From Kitasatospora gansuensis (lineage in GTDB: Bacteria > Actinomycetota > Actinomycetes > Streptomycetales > Streptomycetaceae), in the NCBI RefSeq assembly GCF_014203705.1, contig NZ_JACHJR010000001.1:434001-498000 (forward strand): 64,000 nucleotides of DNA, in the 5' to 3' direction. The translations under genes and the position numbers were made by a program. This document shows, one piece after another, positions 1 through 8,356 of this stretch (positions within the stretch are counted from its first letter, which is position 1; each line of letters begins with the position of its first letter). The notes below the pieces were generated by a model. It made no database searches and was not told where the DNA came from. It worked only from the letters and a program-made list of their open reading frames with translations.

Positions 1-879
1 GCGCATCTGCGCCGGCTGCGCGGCCTGCTGCTGGAACGGCGTGATCGCGCCGACGCCATGGCGGCGGCCATCGACCGGGAACTCGAGGCACGGGCGAAGG
101 GGCTGAAGGTGACACCGGAGGAGCAACTGGGGATGCTCGGTGCGCGGTTGTACGACGCGATCGGCGGCGCCTACACCGCGACCCGGCACACCGAGCCGCG
201 GATCGCCGCGCAGATCTGGGACGCGCTCGGGGACGCCCGGACGGTGCTGAACGTCGGGGCCGGCACCGGCTCGTACGAGCCCGCCGACCGCGACGTGACC
301 GCGGTGGAGCCGTCGGCGGTGATGCGGGGGCAGCGGCCCGCCGGCTCGGCGCCGTGTGTGGCGGCCGCTGCGGAGAGCCTGCCGTTCGCGGACCACTCCT
401 TCGACGTCGCGATGGCCGTCTCGACCGTTCACCACTGGGGAGATCCGCTGGCCGGGCTGCGCGAGATGCGGCGCGTGGCCCGCCGCGTGGTGGTGCTCAC
501 GTTCGACACCGACGAGCCCGGCTGGCAGGACCGGTTCTGGCTGACCCGGGACTATCTGCCCGAGTTCGCCGCCGTCCTCGCGGATTTTCCCTCGCTCGCC
601 GGGATGGCCGACGCGATCGGAGCCCGCGCCGAGCCGGTACCCGTCCCGTGGGACTGTGCCGACGGCCTGTTCGAGGCGTACTGGCGCCGACCAGGGGCGT
701 ACCTGGAGGAGCACGTGCGCCGTGCGATGTCGGTGTGGACCAAGGTCGGGCCGGAGGCCGAGCAGCGGGCGGTGCGAAGCCTCGGCGAAGACCTCGACTC
801 CGGCCGGTGGGCCGAGCGCAACGGCCACCTCGCCGACCTCGACGCGGCCGACCTCGGCCTCCGCCTACTCATCGCCTAA
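1..879 (+). CDS. MerR-type C-terminal helix fused to a class I SAM methyltransferase (5' end outside window)
   Basis: The reading frame is open to the left edge, so the gene probably starts outside the window. An ATG at 58 is an alternative start. The first ~45 visible residues (LRRLRGLLLERRDRADAM, then AIDRELEARAKG and VTPEEQ) look like the dimerisation helix of TipAL-like MerR regulators. From LYDAIGGAY onward the protein is a small-molecule methyltransferase: SAM motif I VLNVGAGTGSYEP, acidic motif II VEPS, a post-motif SFDVAMAVSTVHHW and a C-terminal cap. The normal Streptomyces enzyme begins close to the LYDAIGGAY segment, so this looks like a fusion of a regulator tail to an enzyme. It could be natural, or a deletion product. 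Substrate unknown. Confidence 0.75.
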   Translation, partial: AHLRRLRGLLLERRDRADAMAAAIDRELEARAKGLKVTPEEQLGMLGARLYDAIGGAYTATRHTEPRIAAQIWDALGDARTVLNVGAGTGSYEPADRDVTAVEPSAVMRGQRPAGSAPCVAAAAESLPFADHSFDVAMAVSTVHHWGDPLAGLREMRRVARRVVVLTFDTDEPGWQDRFWLTRDYLPEFAAVLADFPSLAGMADAIGARAEPVPVPWDCADGLFEAYWRRPGAYLEEHVRRAMSVWTKVGPEAEQRAVRSLGEDLDSGRWAERNGHLADLDAADLGLRLLIA

Positions 880-896
880 ACCGTGCCGACTAGCCG

Positions 897-1802
897 TCAG
901 ACCCGGGCTCGCAGGCGGCGGAGCATTCGGGCGTCCTGGAAGCCGACGGTGCGAGCGGCTGACTCGATGGTGCTGCCGTGGGTGATCAGGTGTTCGGCGC
1001 GTTCCAGGCGCAGTTCCTGCTGGTAGCGCAGCGGGGTCAGGCCGGTGGCCTCGGCGAAGCGGCGGGTGAGGGTGCGTTCGCTGACTCCGGAGGCGGCGGC
1101 CAGGTCGGTCAGGGCGAGGCGGCTGGTGTAGCGGGCGTCGATCAGGTCCTGGACCTTGTGGATGGCGTCGCTGAGGTGGGTACGGTGCCGGAGCAGGGCG
1201 CTGTGCTGCTGTTCGTCGCCGTTGCGGCGGGCGTAGACCACCATCTCGCGGGCCACCTTGGCGGCGGCGGCCGGGCCGTACCGGACGGCCACCAGGTGCA
1301 GCGCGAGGTCGATGCCGCTGGCGATGCCCGCCGAGCTGACCACCCGGTCGTCCAGCACGTAGAGCACGTCGCGCACCACGGTGGCCCGGGGGTAGCGGCG
1401 GGCCAGTTCGTCCTGCTCCTCGTGGTGGGTGGTGCAGCGGCGGCCGTCCAGCAGCCCGGCCCGGCCCAGGGCGTCCGCGCCCCAGCAGACGCTGGCGACG
1501 GTGCCGCCGGCCGCGTGATGCGCCGTCAGCCGCGCGAGGGTGTCGGGCCGCAGGCCGCCGTTCGTCCGCGGGGTGGGCGTGCGCCAGCCGGGCACCATCA
1601 GCAGGTCGTCGGCGGTCAGCTCGGGCCACTCGGTGTCGGCGCGCAGTGCCAGGCCCTGCGCCGACGGGACGTCCTCCTGCTCGGCCACGTAGCTGACCCG
1701 GTAGTCGCAGCCCTGCTCCGCCGCGGTCGAGAAGACCTGTGCGGGCCCGGCCAGGTCGAGCAGGTGCAGCTGCGGGACGAGCAGGAAGACCACCCGGGTC
1801 AC
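897..1802 (-). CDS. GlxA-family (DJ-1/PfpI plus AraC HTH) transcriptional regulator
   Basis: A 301-residue cytoplasmic regulator. The N-terminal half is a DJ-1/PfpI-like fold (VVFLLVPQLHLLDLAGPAQVF; nucleophile-elbow-like ASVCWGADAL). The C-terminal ~90 residues are an AraC double helix-turn-helix (LTDLAAASGVSERTLTRRFAE). The GTG start at 1802 is chosen because the conserved domain begins there and the codon overlaps the stop of the upstream cysteine hydrolase (GTGA overlap), which points to translational coupling. It probably controls that hydrolase gene. The ligand is unknown. Family assignment is firm. Confidence 0.9.
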   Translation of the reverse strand: MTRVVFLLVPQLHLLDLAGPAQVFSTAAEQGCDYRVSYVAEQEDVPSAQGLALRADTEWPELTADDLLMVPGWRTPTPRTNGGLRPDTLARLTAHHAAGGTVASVCWGADALGRAGLLDGRRCTTHHEEQDELARRYPRATVVRDVLYVLDDRVVSSAGIASGIDLALHLVAVRYGPAAAAKVAREMVVYARRNGDEQQHSALLRHRTHLSDAIHKVQDLIDARYTSRLALTDLAAASGVSERTLTRRFAEATGLTPLRYQQELRLERAEHLITHGSTIESAARTVGFQDARMLRRLRARV

Positions 1803-2395
1803 GATCCGGTCAGCTCCTTCACGGTGGTCACCCGGGCGAACCGGCCCGCGAGGGCGTACTCGGTGCGGGTGATGATCTGATCGGTGGTCAGGGTGAGCGG
1901 GTCGGCCAGGATCTCGGCCAGGCTGCGGCCCGCCGGGGCGTCCCGGTGCTCGATCGGGTGGGTCGCGGTGGCATCGGTGACGAAGGTGACGTCGTAGCCG
2001 AGGTCCGAGGCGACCCGGGCGGTGGTCTCGCAGCACTGCTCGGTCCGGATGCCGCTGATCACCACCTCCCGTACCCCGCGCTCGGTGAGCTGCTGCTGCA
2101 GGTTCGTGGTGGTGAAGGCGTTGTGGGAGGTCTTGGTGACGACCGGTTCGCCCTCGGCCGGAGCTCGCAGGCCCTCGATCGGGCGGACGTGGCCGAGCGC
2201 CGGGTCGAAGACCGTACCCGTGCCGGCATCGGCGTGCAGGACCCACACCACCAGGTCGCCGGCCGCCCGGGTGGCGTCGACCAGCCGGTTCACCTGCCCG
2301 ACGATGTCGGGGTTGGACACGGCCGCCCAGTCCTCCCGCTGACGGAACGACTCCTGGACATCGATGACGATCAGTGCGCTGTTCATGGGCTCCAT
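1799..2395 (-). CDS. Isochorismatase-like cysteine hydrolase
   Basis: A 198-residue cytosolic hydrolase of the isochorismatase/nicotinamidase superfamily. The catalytic triad is visible: Asp12 in VIDVQ, Lys88 in VVTKTSHNAF, and Cys121 in RTEQCCETTARVA. The cis-peptide stretch before the cysteine (VVISGIRTEQ) fits as well. The actual substrate cannot be read from sequence; members hydrolyse amides or vinyl ethers. The gene heads a two-gene unit with the GlxA-type regulator, whose start codon overlaps this stop codon. Such hydrolase/GlxA pairs are common in actinomycetes. Confidence 0.88.
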   Translation of the reverse strand: MEPMNSALIVIDVQESFRQREDWAAVSNPDIVGQVNRLVDATRAAGDLVVWVLHADAGTGTVFDPALGHVRPIEGLRAPAEGEPVVTKTSHNAFTTTNLQQQLTERGVREVVISGIRTEQCCETTARVASDLGYDVTFVTDATATHPIEHRDAPAGRSLAEILADPLTLTTDQIITRTEYALAGRFARVTTVKELTGS

Positions 2396-2478
2396 CCTGC
2401 GGTCCGCCGGGGCCCCGCGACAGACACCATCATGCCCCGAACCGGACCGATCCGGTCAGCACCCCAGCCTCGCGCCGG

Positions 2479-2961
2479 TCAGTCGTGGTCGTACACGGTG
2501 ACCGGCACCCCGGCCCCGGTCAACCGCGCCTCGATCAGCGGCTCGACCCGGGACCAGCGCCCGCCCGCCAGACCGCAGCCGATCCGCGGCATGTGGACGG
2601 ACGCCCCGAGCTCCACCACCTGCGGCGCGAGCCGCCCGAGCGCGGCGTCGATCGCCTCGTACCGGACCGGGACGCCCTGGGAGCGGCTGGTCCTGATGCC
2701 GCGTTGACCGACCATGTTGGTCACCCACACATACCGCTCGACCTGGACCAACTGCACCGCGCCGAGCCCGAAGTCGTTGCCCGCTCGCTCCCGGTGCCAC
2801 CGCCGGAACGCCGCCTCCGGCTCCGGCCAGCGCCTGGACAGCGCGAGCACGAAGCCCTTGCCCCAGCCGCCCAGGTCGTTGCAGACGTGGGCGATCACCT
2901 TGACGCCCTTGCCCTGCGGCGCGGTGGCGTCCCCCTGCACGTAACTGATCGCGTCACCCAT
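2479..2961 (-). CDS. Macro-domain protein (ADP-ribose binding or hydrolysing)
   Basis: A 160-residue single-domain protein. Macro-domain signatures are ISYVQGDAT at the N-terminus, the loop AHVCNDLGGWGKGFV, and IGCGLAGGRW, which corresponds to the glycine-rich ADP-ribose phosphate loop. The HVCN..GGWGKGF form resembles Poa1p/TARG1-type macrodomains that act on ADP-ribose phosphate or on ADP-ribosylated targets. No fused toxin or transferase is present and none lies beside it, so a general ADP-ribose repair role is more likely than a DarTG-type antitoxin. It stands alone between same-strand genes. Confidence 0.85.
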   Translation of the reverse strand: MGDAISYVQGDATAPQGKGVKVIAHVCNDLGGWGKGFVLALSRRWPEPEAAFRRWHRERAGNDFGLGAVQLVQVERYVWVTNMVGQRGIRTSRSQGVPVRYEAIDAALGRLAPQVVELGASVHMPRIGCGLAGGRWSRVEPLIEARLTGAGVPVTVYDHD

Positions 2962-3035
2962 CCGGGCAGCCTAGATGCCCGGGGTGTCAGCGGCGCCGCT
3001 GCCCGAACGCGACGGGCAGGCCGTGCGGCGGTGCG

Positions 3036-3698
3036 TCAGGAACCGGCTGTCTCGGTGATCAGGGCCACCGCCTCGTCGAGCTTGCCGACCTCGTCCGGGC
3101 TGAGCGTCGGGTTGGCGGCCCGCCGCATCCTGGCCTCCGCGAGGTGTTCCTCTTCTATGCCGTCGAGATGCTGCAGCAGCGAGGAGAGCACGGTTCGGGC
3201 CACCTCGGAGACGGCGGGCATGGTGAGAGCGGCCTGCGCCAGGATCAGCGCGGCCATCGCCGAGTCCAGGCCGGGCGGACCCTCCGCCGCAGTGGCCCAG
3301 TCGATCACCACCGGTCCCTGCGGTGTCAGCATGACGTTCTCGGGATGGAAGTCCAGGTGAAGGACTCGATGCCCGGGGTCGGCGGAGAGGCGTGCCGGGA
3401 TCGTATGCAGGCACCGCAGCAGCTCCGCCAGTAGCTCGCCCGCCCGTTCGGCCGTGATCGCGCCGTTGACCAGGGCCTCCACCATCGTCGTTCCGGACAG
3501 CCGCTGCATCACCAGCTCACCCGCGGCCGTCCCCGGCCAGACAGCGGGAACCGGAAACCCGTGCTCCGCCAGGTAGGCCATCACGGCGACCTCGCCTGTG
3601 GTGTCATCACCATCCCGATAGCGCCGCAGCACCCGCCCGTCGTCCAGCGCGAACACATCCGCTGTCCGGCCCGCCCCCACCAACTCGCCGATCTTCAT
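3036..3698 (-). CDS. Aminoglycoside-phosphotransferase-fold kinase
   Basis: A 220-residue protein with a compact APH/protein-kinase-like fold. The catalytic loop is H114-L-D116-F-H-P-E-N121, followed by the metal-binding VIDW (Asp133). The N-terminal lobe has a short glycine loop (LVGAGRTADVFAL) and a probable ATP-site lysine/arginine region (GRVLRRY). It is shorter than true aminoglycoside phosphotransferases (about 260-300 residues), so the substrate should be treated as unknown; a small-metabolite kinase is as likely as a resistance enzyme. It is monocistronic by spacing. Confidence 0.8.
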   Translation of the reverse strand: MKIGELVGAGRTADVFALDDGRVLRRYRDGDDTTGEVAVMAYLAEHGFPVPAVWPGTAAGELVMQRLSGTTMVEALVNGAITAERAGELLAELLRCLHTIPARLSADPGHRVLHLDFHPENVMLTPQGPVVIDWATAAEGPPGLDSAMAALILAQAALTMPAVSEVARTVLSSLLQHLDGIEEEHLAEARMRRAANPTLSPDEVGKLDEAVALITETAGS

Positions 3699-3744
3699 GC
3701 CGAAGAACCTAGCTGGAACAGGCCAGGTGGTACCAGCTCGGCTT

Positions 3745-4317
3745 TCAGCGTGGCCGGAGGCCGTCGAAGACCACCTCGAAGATCCGTTCCCGGGCCACCG
3801 GGTCCGGCCCGAGGTGTTCCATCGTCGCGCTGGTGCCGACCAGCAGGGCGATCAGCTCCGGCAGGCCCAGGTCCGCGCGGACCGCCCCGAACTGCTGGGC
3901 CCGGGCCAGCAGTTCGGCCAGCCGGGCCTGGATCTCGGTGCTGGACTCCCGCAGGGACGCGTGTGCGTCCACCCCGGCCGCGGCGAGCGCCCGGGCGAAC
4001 TCGTTCTTGCCCTCGGACTGGTCGACCACCAGGCGGAAGCAGCCGAAGAAGGCCTCGGCGGGTTCGGCCTCGGCGGCCAGCTGCGCCGTCCGGGCCGCGA
4101 TCGCTTCCAGCCGGCGCACCATCACCGCCTCCAGCAGCGCCTCCTTGGTCGGGAAGTGCCGGAAGAGCGTGCCGACCCCGACCCCGGCGGCCCGGGCGAT
4201 CTCCTCCGTCGGCACCCCGACGCCGCGAGTGGTGAACACCTCCGTGGCGACGTCCAGCAGCCTGGCCCGATTGCGAGCCGCATCCGCCCGCAGCGGGCGC
4301 CCCTGAGTGTCACTCAT
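3745..4317 (-). CDS. TetR/AcrR-family repressor
   Basis: A 190-residue dimeric DNA-binding repressor. The N-terminal HTH reads RARLLDVATEVFTTRGV, then EEIARAAGVGVGTLFRHFP. The C-terminal ~130 residues form the variable ligand domain. The start is set by a clear AAGGAG ribosome site upstream of 4317. It is divergent from the SnoaL-like gene at 4438. The shared 120-bp intergenic region contains the short interrupted palindrome ACCGACGGT near 4413-4421, a weak operator candidate. It probably represses itself and the neighbour. Confidence 0.9.
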   Translation of the reverse strand: MSDTQGRPLRADAARNRARLLDVATEVFTTRGVGVPTEEIARAAGVGVGTLFRHFPTKEALLEAVMVRRLEAIAARTAQLAAEAEPAEAFFGCFRLVVDQSEGKNEFARALAAAGVDAHASLRESSTEIQARLAELLARAQQFGAVRADLGLPELIALLVGTSATMEHLGPDPVARERIFEVVFDGLRPR

Positions 4318-4437
4318 ATTCCGTACTCCTTCCCGCCGTTGGCAGAACCGCCCTGGACAACCGGAGCCGCCAGTCCGTATCGTCGGAAACGGAGTCGCTG
4401 GTCCGATTCTACCGACGGTTACCGATGGGGGTTGATC

Positions 4438-4878
4438 ATGTCCGAAACGCTGTCACCGCGTGAGGTCTTCCAGAAGCTGATCGGGGGCATCACCGCAGGA
4501 CGGTTCGCGGAACTGCCCGAGCTGTACGCCGAGGACGCCGTGGTGGAGACCGTCTTCGAGCCGGTCGGACCGCGCCGGATCGAGGGGCGAGCCGCACTCG
4601 AGGAGCGCTTCGCGCTGGTCTCGGTGAGTACGCCCGTGCAGCTGACCGCGACGAACGTGCTGATCCGGACCACCGACGACCCCGAGGTGATCGTCGCCGA
4701 ATGGGACTACCAGGTCCACCACCGGGTCACCGGACGGGACTTCGAGGTCGCCAACATCCAGGTGCTGCGGGTCCGCGACGGCCTGATCGTCAACAGCCGG
4801 GACTTCCACGACCACCTGGCCCTCGTCGTGGCCGGCGACAACCTCCCGCAGCTGGTGGCGGCGCTGGACGGCAAGTAG
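4438..4878 (+). CDS. SnoaL-like/NTF2-fold protein
   Basis: A 146-residue protein of the nuclear-transport-factor-2 superfamily: a helical N-terminus (SPREVFQKLIGGITAGRF), then ELPELYAEDAVVETVF, the IEGRAALEERF loop and long beta-strands ending VRDGLIVNSRDFHD. In this superfamily the cone-shaped cavity serves as a polyketide cyclase, isomerase or ligand-binding site; nothing in the sequence fixes a substrate. It is divergently paired with the TetR repressor, whose ligand it may process. The start ATG at 4438 has a purine-rich GATGGGGG upstream. Confidence 0.82.
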   Translation: MSETLSPREVFQKLIGGITAGRFAELPELYAEDAVVETVFEPVGPRRIEGRAALEERFALVSVSTPVQLTATNVLIRTTDDPEVIVAEWDYQVHHRVTGRDFEVANIQVLRVRDGLIVNSRDFHDHLALVVAGDNLPQLVAALDGK

Positions 4879-5352
4879 CGTGCGGCTGCGGGCCGGTGAC
4901 GGCGAGGAAGGCGGCTCCCACATCGCCGACGCGGGGAATGCTCAGCTTGCCGTTTAGCCTCTGCCTGGGCGTTTGCTGCTGAATGCATCGGTTGTGCCTG
5001 CTTCAGGGGCCTACCCGTTGTGCTGCCTGTGGCAGCGCAGGGATTGGAGTGACAGACGTGGAGCGTGTGTACGAAAGTGCGCCCGACCTGCACTGAGCAG
5101 CCAGACACCCAGGCGAGGCAGCCTAGAACAGATGTTCGCATTACTGAGACTGCGCTTCCCATCTGATCCTGTCATGATGCTCATTTTCCCAGCTCGGAAG
5201 ACGCACCTAAACGCGATCCGTGCACTCTCCGCATCCGCAGAGCTCCGGCCAGCCCACCCCAACTTGCAGGCAAGTGGGGGAAAGTGGCTGACATGCTCTT
5301 GGAGCACCACTAGCCTGAGGTTCCCAGACACGCTGATCAGGGGAACTAACGG
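4879..5352. other. Intergenic region 5' of the HEPN/NB-ARC gene; no gene recognised
   Basis: No coding frame with actinobacterial codon bias was found. From about 4960 the composition shifts away from the very high GC of the flanks. That change continues into the STAND gene, so the foreign segment probably begins here. The ribosome site AGGGGA at 5339-5344 belongs to the downstream gene. No integrase, attachment repeat or tRNA was seen at this edge. Confidence 0.5.
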
Positions 5353-7914
5353 ATGGCTCTGAGCGCGACTCGACTGACATGCTTCGCCCTTCTGTCCGCG
5401 ATCGAAGAAGATCTTCGATCACGCATTGAGTACTCGCTCTACGGAGTCCCCCTAGAAGATGCCCTGGGTCAGAGTCGTACGGAAACTGCCATGCAGCGCT
5501 ATGCTCGCGATCAGGGAAGCACCTCAGCTCCGAATCTTGCCGACCTCCTGCCGTACGTCGATTTTGCCGATGCATTCCAAATCCTGAATGGATCGGCATC
5601 AAGTCTCGACCGAGGCGAGGCTGAATTTCTTCGGGAAAACACGCGCCACCTACAGAAGCTAATCCCCGTTCGAAACAGAGTGGCTCACACCCGGCCGCTT
5701 GAGTTTGACGACTTGCCAACGGTGCTTGATGTTGCAAAAAAGTTTTCAATCGCTCCAGAAATTGACACACCAAAACTGGACCAGACGCTCTCTCAACTGG
5801 AAAGAGATCCGTCATTTGTTCTGGGATTGGAGATTAGATTCCCAGATGTAGCACCTGAAGCCTCTGGGCGCCACAACCTCCCAATCCCAGATTTTGATGA
5901 AACTGGGTTCATTGGGCGGAAGTCTGTAATCCGGTCCCTCATTAAGACAATTCGGGGGCCCTATCCGGTAATCAGCCTGGTAGGGGATGGAGGAATCGGA
6001 AAGACCTCACTCGCCCTTAAAGCCGCCTATGAAATTCTCGACTCGCACGACAGCCCCTTCGATGCAGTCGTGTGGACCACCGCCAAGAATTCTCTGCTTA
6101 CGGCAAGTGAGATCAAGAGAATCCAAGGGGCAGTGAAGGATTCACTTGGAATGCTCCGGGTCGCCGCAGAGGAACTCGGGGGAAAGGTTGCATCTGCAGA
6201 TCCGATGCAGGAGGTTCTGGAGTACATGCAACACTTCAAAGTGTTGTTGATTCTGGATAATCTTGAAACGGTACTGGATGCAAAACTTCGGGAATTTCTC
6301 CGCGAGCTTCCCAATGGTAGCAAAGTTCTCATTACGAGTCGCATCGGAATTGGCGCCCTCGAGAATCCGATCAGAATCGAGCCTTTGGAGAAGAGCGAGG
6401 CGATCAGCCTGCTTCGCGCGCTCGCAAAGATCCGCAACGTGGCTGCTCTGCTGGATGCCAGTCCGCAAGCACTCGATAGAATTGTGGAGCGAACCTCAGC
6501 CCATCCGCTGTATATCAAATGGTTCGTCTCAGTAGTCCAATCCGGCAGGCGGCCAGAAGATGCACTCAACAGTGGCCTTCTGCTTGACTATTGCATGTCC
6601 AATGTCTATGGCTATATTTCCGAAACCGGAAAGCTAGTGCTTCGCTCGATGCAAACCCTAAACGGCGCTCACAATCAAGCCGAGCTTGCATATTTGAACG
6701 AGCTAGATGTCAAGCAACTCCAGACTGCCATTCTGGAACTCATCACCACAAATTTCGTTCTAATGCGGACATCTTCAGCCGGCAATGCGGTAGTGACCGA
6801 GTATGAGCTCAGCGAGTTCGCCCAGGACTACCTCGAAAAGCATCACCCTGTGGGTGATGATGAGCAGCGTTGGCTGCGCGAAATGAACGCAGGACTATTT
6901 GCCTACGGTGAACAAATTAGCCTAAATGCCAAGTCAAATCGATACGATGAAAAATCACTTGATGTGCGCGACGCCAAGGACTTCAGCGTCGCTGCTAAAC
7001 TTCTCGATTCCCTCAGTCTTATCTATCGCGGGGAACATGGCACCGCTCTCCAGGTAATTTCAGATGCCCAGGAACTAGCGCCCGACTATCACGAATGCTA
7101 CCGGCTGGAGGCGATGGCCCGCGCTGCCAGTCACAATTTGCATGGGGCCAATACTGCCTACGAGAAGGCGCTGGAGCTTAACTCCTCCAGTTCGACACTC
7201 AACTGGTTCTATGCAAGGTTTCTGATTCGAGAGTTTGGGCAGCCGCAAGAGGGGCTCCGCTATCTACAGAAAGCGGTTGCACTCGACCCTGCAAGCACCG
7301 TACTGAAACTGGAAATTGCAAAAGTTCACCATCAGCTGGCCAATAGTGAGGCGGCCCGAGAGGCTTGTGTTGCGCTACTGCGAATTCCAGAGACGCCGCT
7401 TGAAATCAAATCGCGCGCTCTCGAAATTTACGTAAAGTCCGCCACACTGTCGGCCGGTAAGATGTACGGGGTGGGTGACTATGGAGGCTGTCTGGAGCTT
7501 CTGGAATACCTCCAGGAGACTCTAGGTGGCCTTCAAGGTGTCGCTGCGGATAACCTCGTCCGAGACCGGATTAGCTACGGAATGAGCCTGGCCAGAGGGG
7601 TTCGAATTAAGACGGCAGATAAATATCTAGCCCGTTCGGCGACCATGATTAACATTGCACTTTCGCAGTGGCTTGGAGTTGGCTTTAATGAGGCTGTCGA
7701 TCGATCCTACGGATCCGTGAAGGCTATGCAGGCTGAGCGCGGTTTCGGATTCCTCCGGCCAACTGATGGCGGACCCGATATCTTCTTCCATGCGACAGAT
7801 TTTCGCCCAACCGAGGAGTTTTCTCTTGTTCGAGAAGGCTCCGAGCTTTCATACAAGAAGACGACCAAGGATGGAAAGATTCGGGCTGTGGAAGTATGGC
7901 TAGTGGAGCGCTAG
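5353..7914 (+). CDS. STAND NTPase: HEPN - NB-ARC - TPR - cold-shock domain protein
   Basis: An 853-residue cytoplasmic multidomain switch. Residues ~1-130 are all-helical with R107-N-R-V-A-H112, the Rx4H motif of HEPN ribonucleases (Swt1-like). Residues ~185-450 are an NB-ARC ATPase: sensor start FIGRK, Walker A GDGGIGKTS (Lys217), Walker B VLLILDN (297-303), sensor KVLITSR. Residues ~530-690 contain TPR-like helical repeats (YRLEAMARAASHNLHGANTA, TLNWFYARFLIREF). Residues ~785-853 are a cold-shock domain with RNP1-like ERGFGFLRP and RNP2-like DIFFHATDF. The start has AGGGGA 8 bases upstream. Codon use is much richer in A/T than any neighbour, pointing to recent transfer. By architecture this is a single-gene abortive-infection candidate: repeats/CSD sense, the ATPase switches, HEPN cleaves RNA. 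Function is inferred. Confidence 0.85.
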   Translation: MALSATRLTCFALLSAIEEDLRSRIEYSLYGVPLEDALGQSRTETAMQRYARDQGSTSAPNLADLLPYVDFADAFQILNGSASSLDRGEAEFLRENTRHLQKLIPVRNRVAHTRPLEFDDLPTVLDVAKKFSIAPEIDTPKLDQTLSQLERDPSFVLGLEIRFPDVAPEASGRHNLPIPDFDETGFIGRKSVIRSLIKTIRGPYPVISLVGDGGIGKTSLALKAAYEILDSHDSPFDAVVWTTAKNSLLTASEIKRIQGAVKDSLGMLRVAAEELGGKVASADPMQEVLEYMQHFKVLLILDNLETVLDAKLREFLRELPNGSKVLITSRIGIGALENPIRIEPLEKSEAISLLRALAKIRNVAALLDASPQALDRIVERTSAHPLYIKWFVSVVQSGRRPEDALNSGLLLDYCMSNVYGYISETGKLVLRSMQTLNGAHNQAELAYLNELDVKQLQTAILELITTNFVLMRTSSAGNAVVTEYELSEFAQDYLEKHHPVGDDEQRWLREMNAGLFAYGEQISLNAKSNRYDEKSLDVRDAKDFSVAAKLLDSLSLIYRGEHGTALQVISDAQELAPDYHECYRLEAMARAASHNLHGANTAYEKALELNSSSSTLNWFYARFLIREFGQPQEGLRYLQKAVALDPASTVLKLEIAKVHHQLANSEAAREACVALLRIPETPLEIKSRALEIYVKSATLSAGKMYGVGDYGGCLELLEYLQETLGGLQGVAADNLVRDRISYGMSLARGVRIKTADKYLARSATMINIALSQWLGVGFNEAVDRSYGSVKAMQAERGFGFLRPTDGGPDIFFHATDFRPTEEFSLVREGSELSYKKTTKDGKIRAVEVWLVER

Positions 7915-8019
7915 GGCCTGTGAGGCCTGTGATCAGCGGGTCTCATTCAGGAGAGTATTGATCTCGATCATCGAGGCTCCTTGTAGAGCTCGGGGTCGTG
8001 GCCTACAGCCCGTCCGTCC

Positions 8020-8342
8020 CACCTGCCCCTTCATCAGGGATATTGACACCTCCGAGCAGCGCTGGCGCTGCGTCCAGGGCCGGGGCTGCCAGGCGGTCGC
8101 CTCGATCCGGTACGCGGCCTCCCGCGACCAGCTCGACATCGCGGGGCTCGGCGGCACCCGGGCGGTCCAGCTGGTCGAGTCCGGTCTGGTGGCCGACCTC
8201 GCCGACCTGTTCACCCTGACCCGGGATCAGCTGCTCACCCTGGAGCGGATGGGCGAGACCAGCGCGGACAACCTGCTCGCCGCGCTGGAGACCGCCCGCC
8301 ACCAGCCGCTGCACCGGGTGTTCTGCGCACTCGGCGTCCAAG
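8020..8342 (+). pseudogene. Internal fragment of NAD-dependent DNA ligase (ligA remnant)
   Basis: The translated frame contains IDTSEQRWRCVQGRGCQAV, the second half of the LigA zinc finger, followed by the helix-hairpin-helix stretch DQLDIAGLGGTRAVQLVESG and LLTLERMGETSADNLLAALE. The adenylation and OB domains are missing. The first CPxC knuckle is degraded to CPFIRD, and the BRCT end is lost after HRVFCALGVQGT. There is no plausible start. This is a non-functional piece of a divergent (second) ligase gene, stranded between the STAND gene and a zinc-ribbon pseudogene, and it marks a recombination junction near 8345. Confidence 0.75.
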
Positions 8343-8356
8343 GCACCTTCTCTGAA

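Noticed and set aside
2479..2961. Macro-domain protein as DarG-type antitoxin
   Set aside because: No DarT-like toxin gene next to it.
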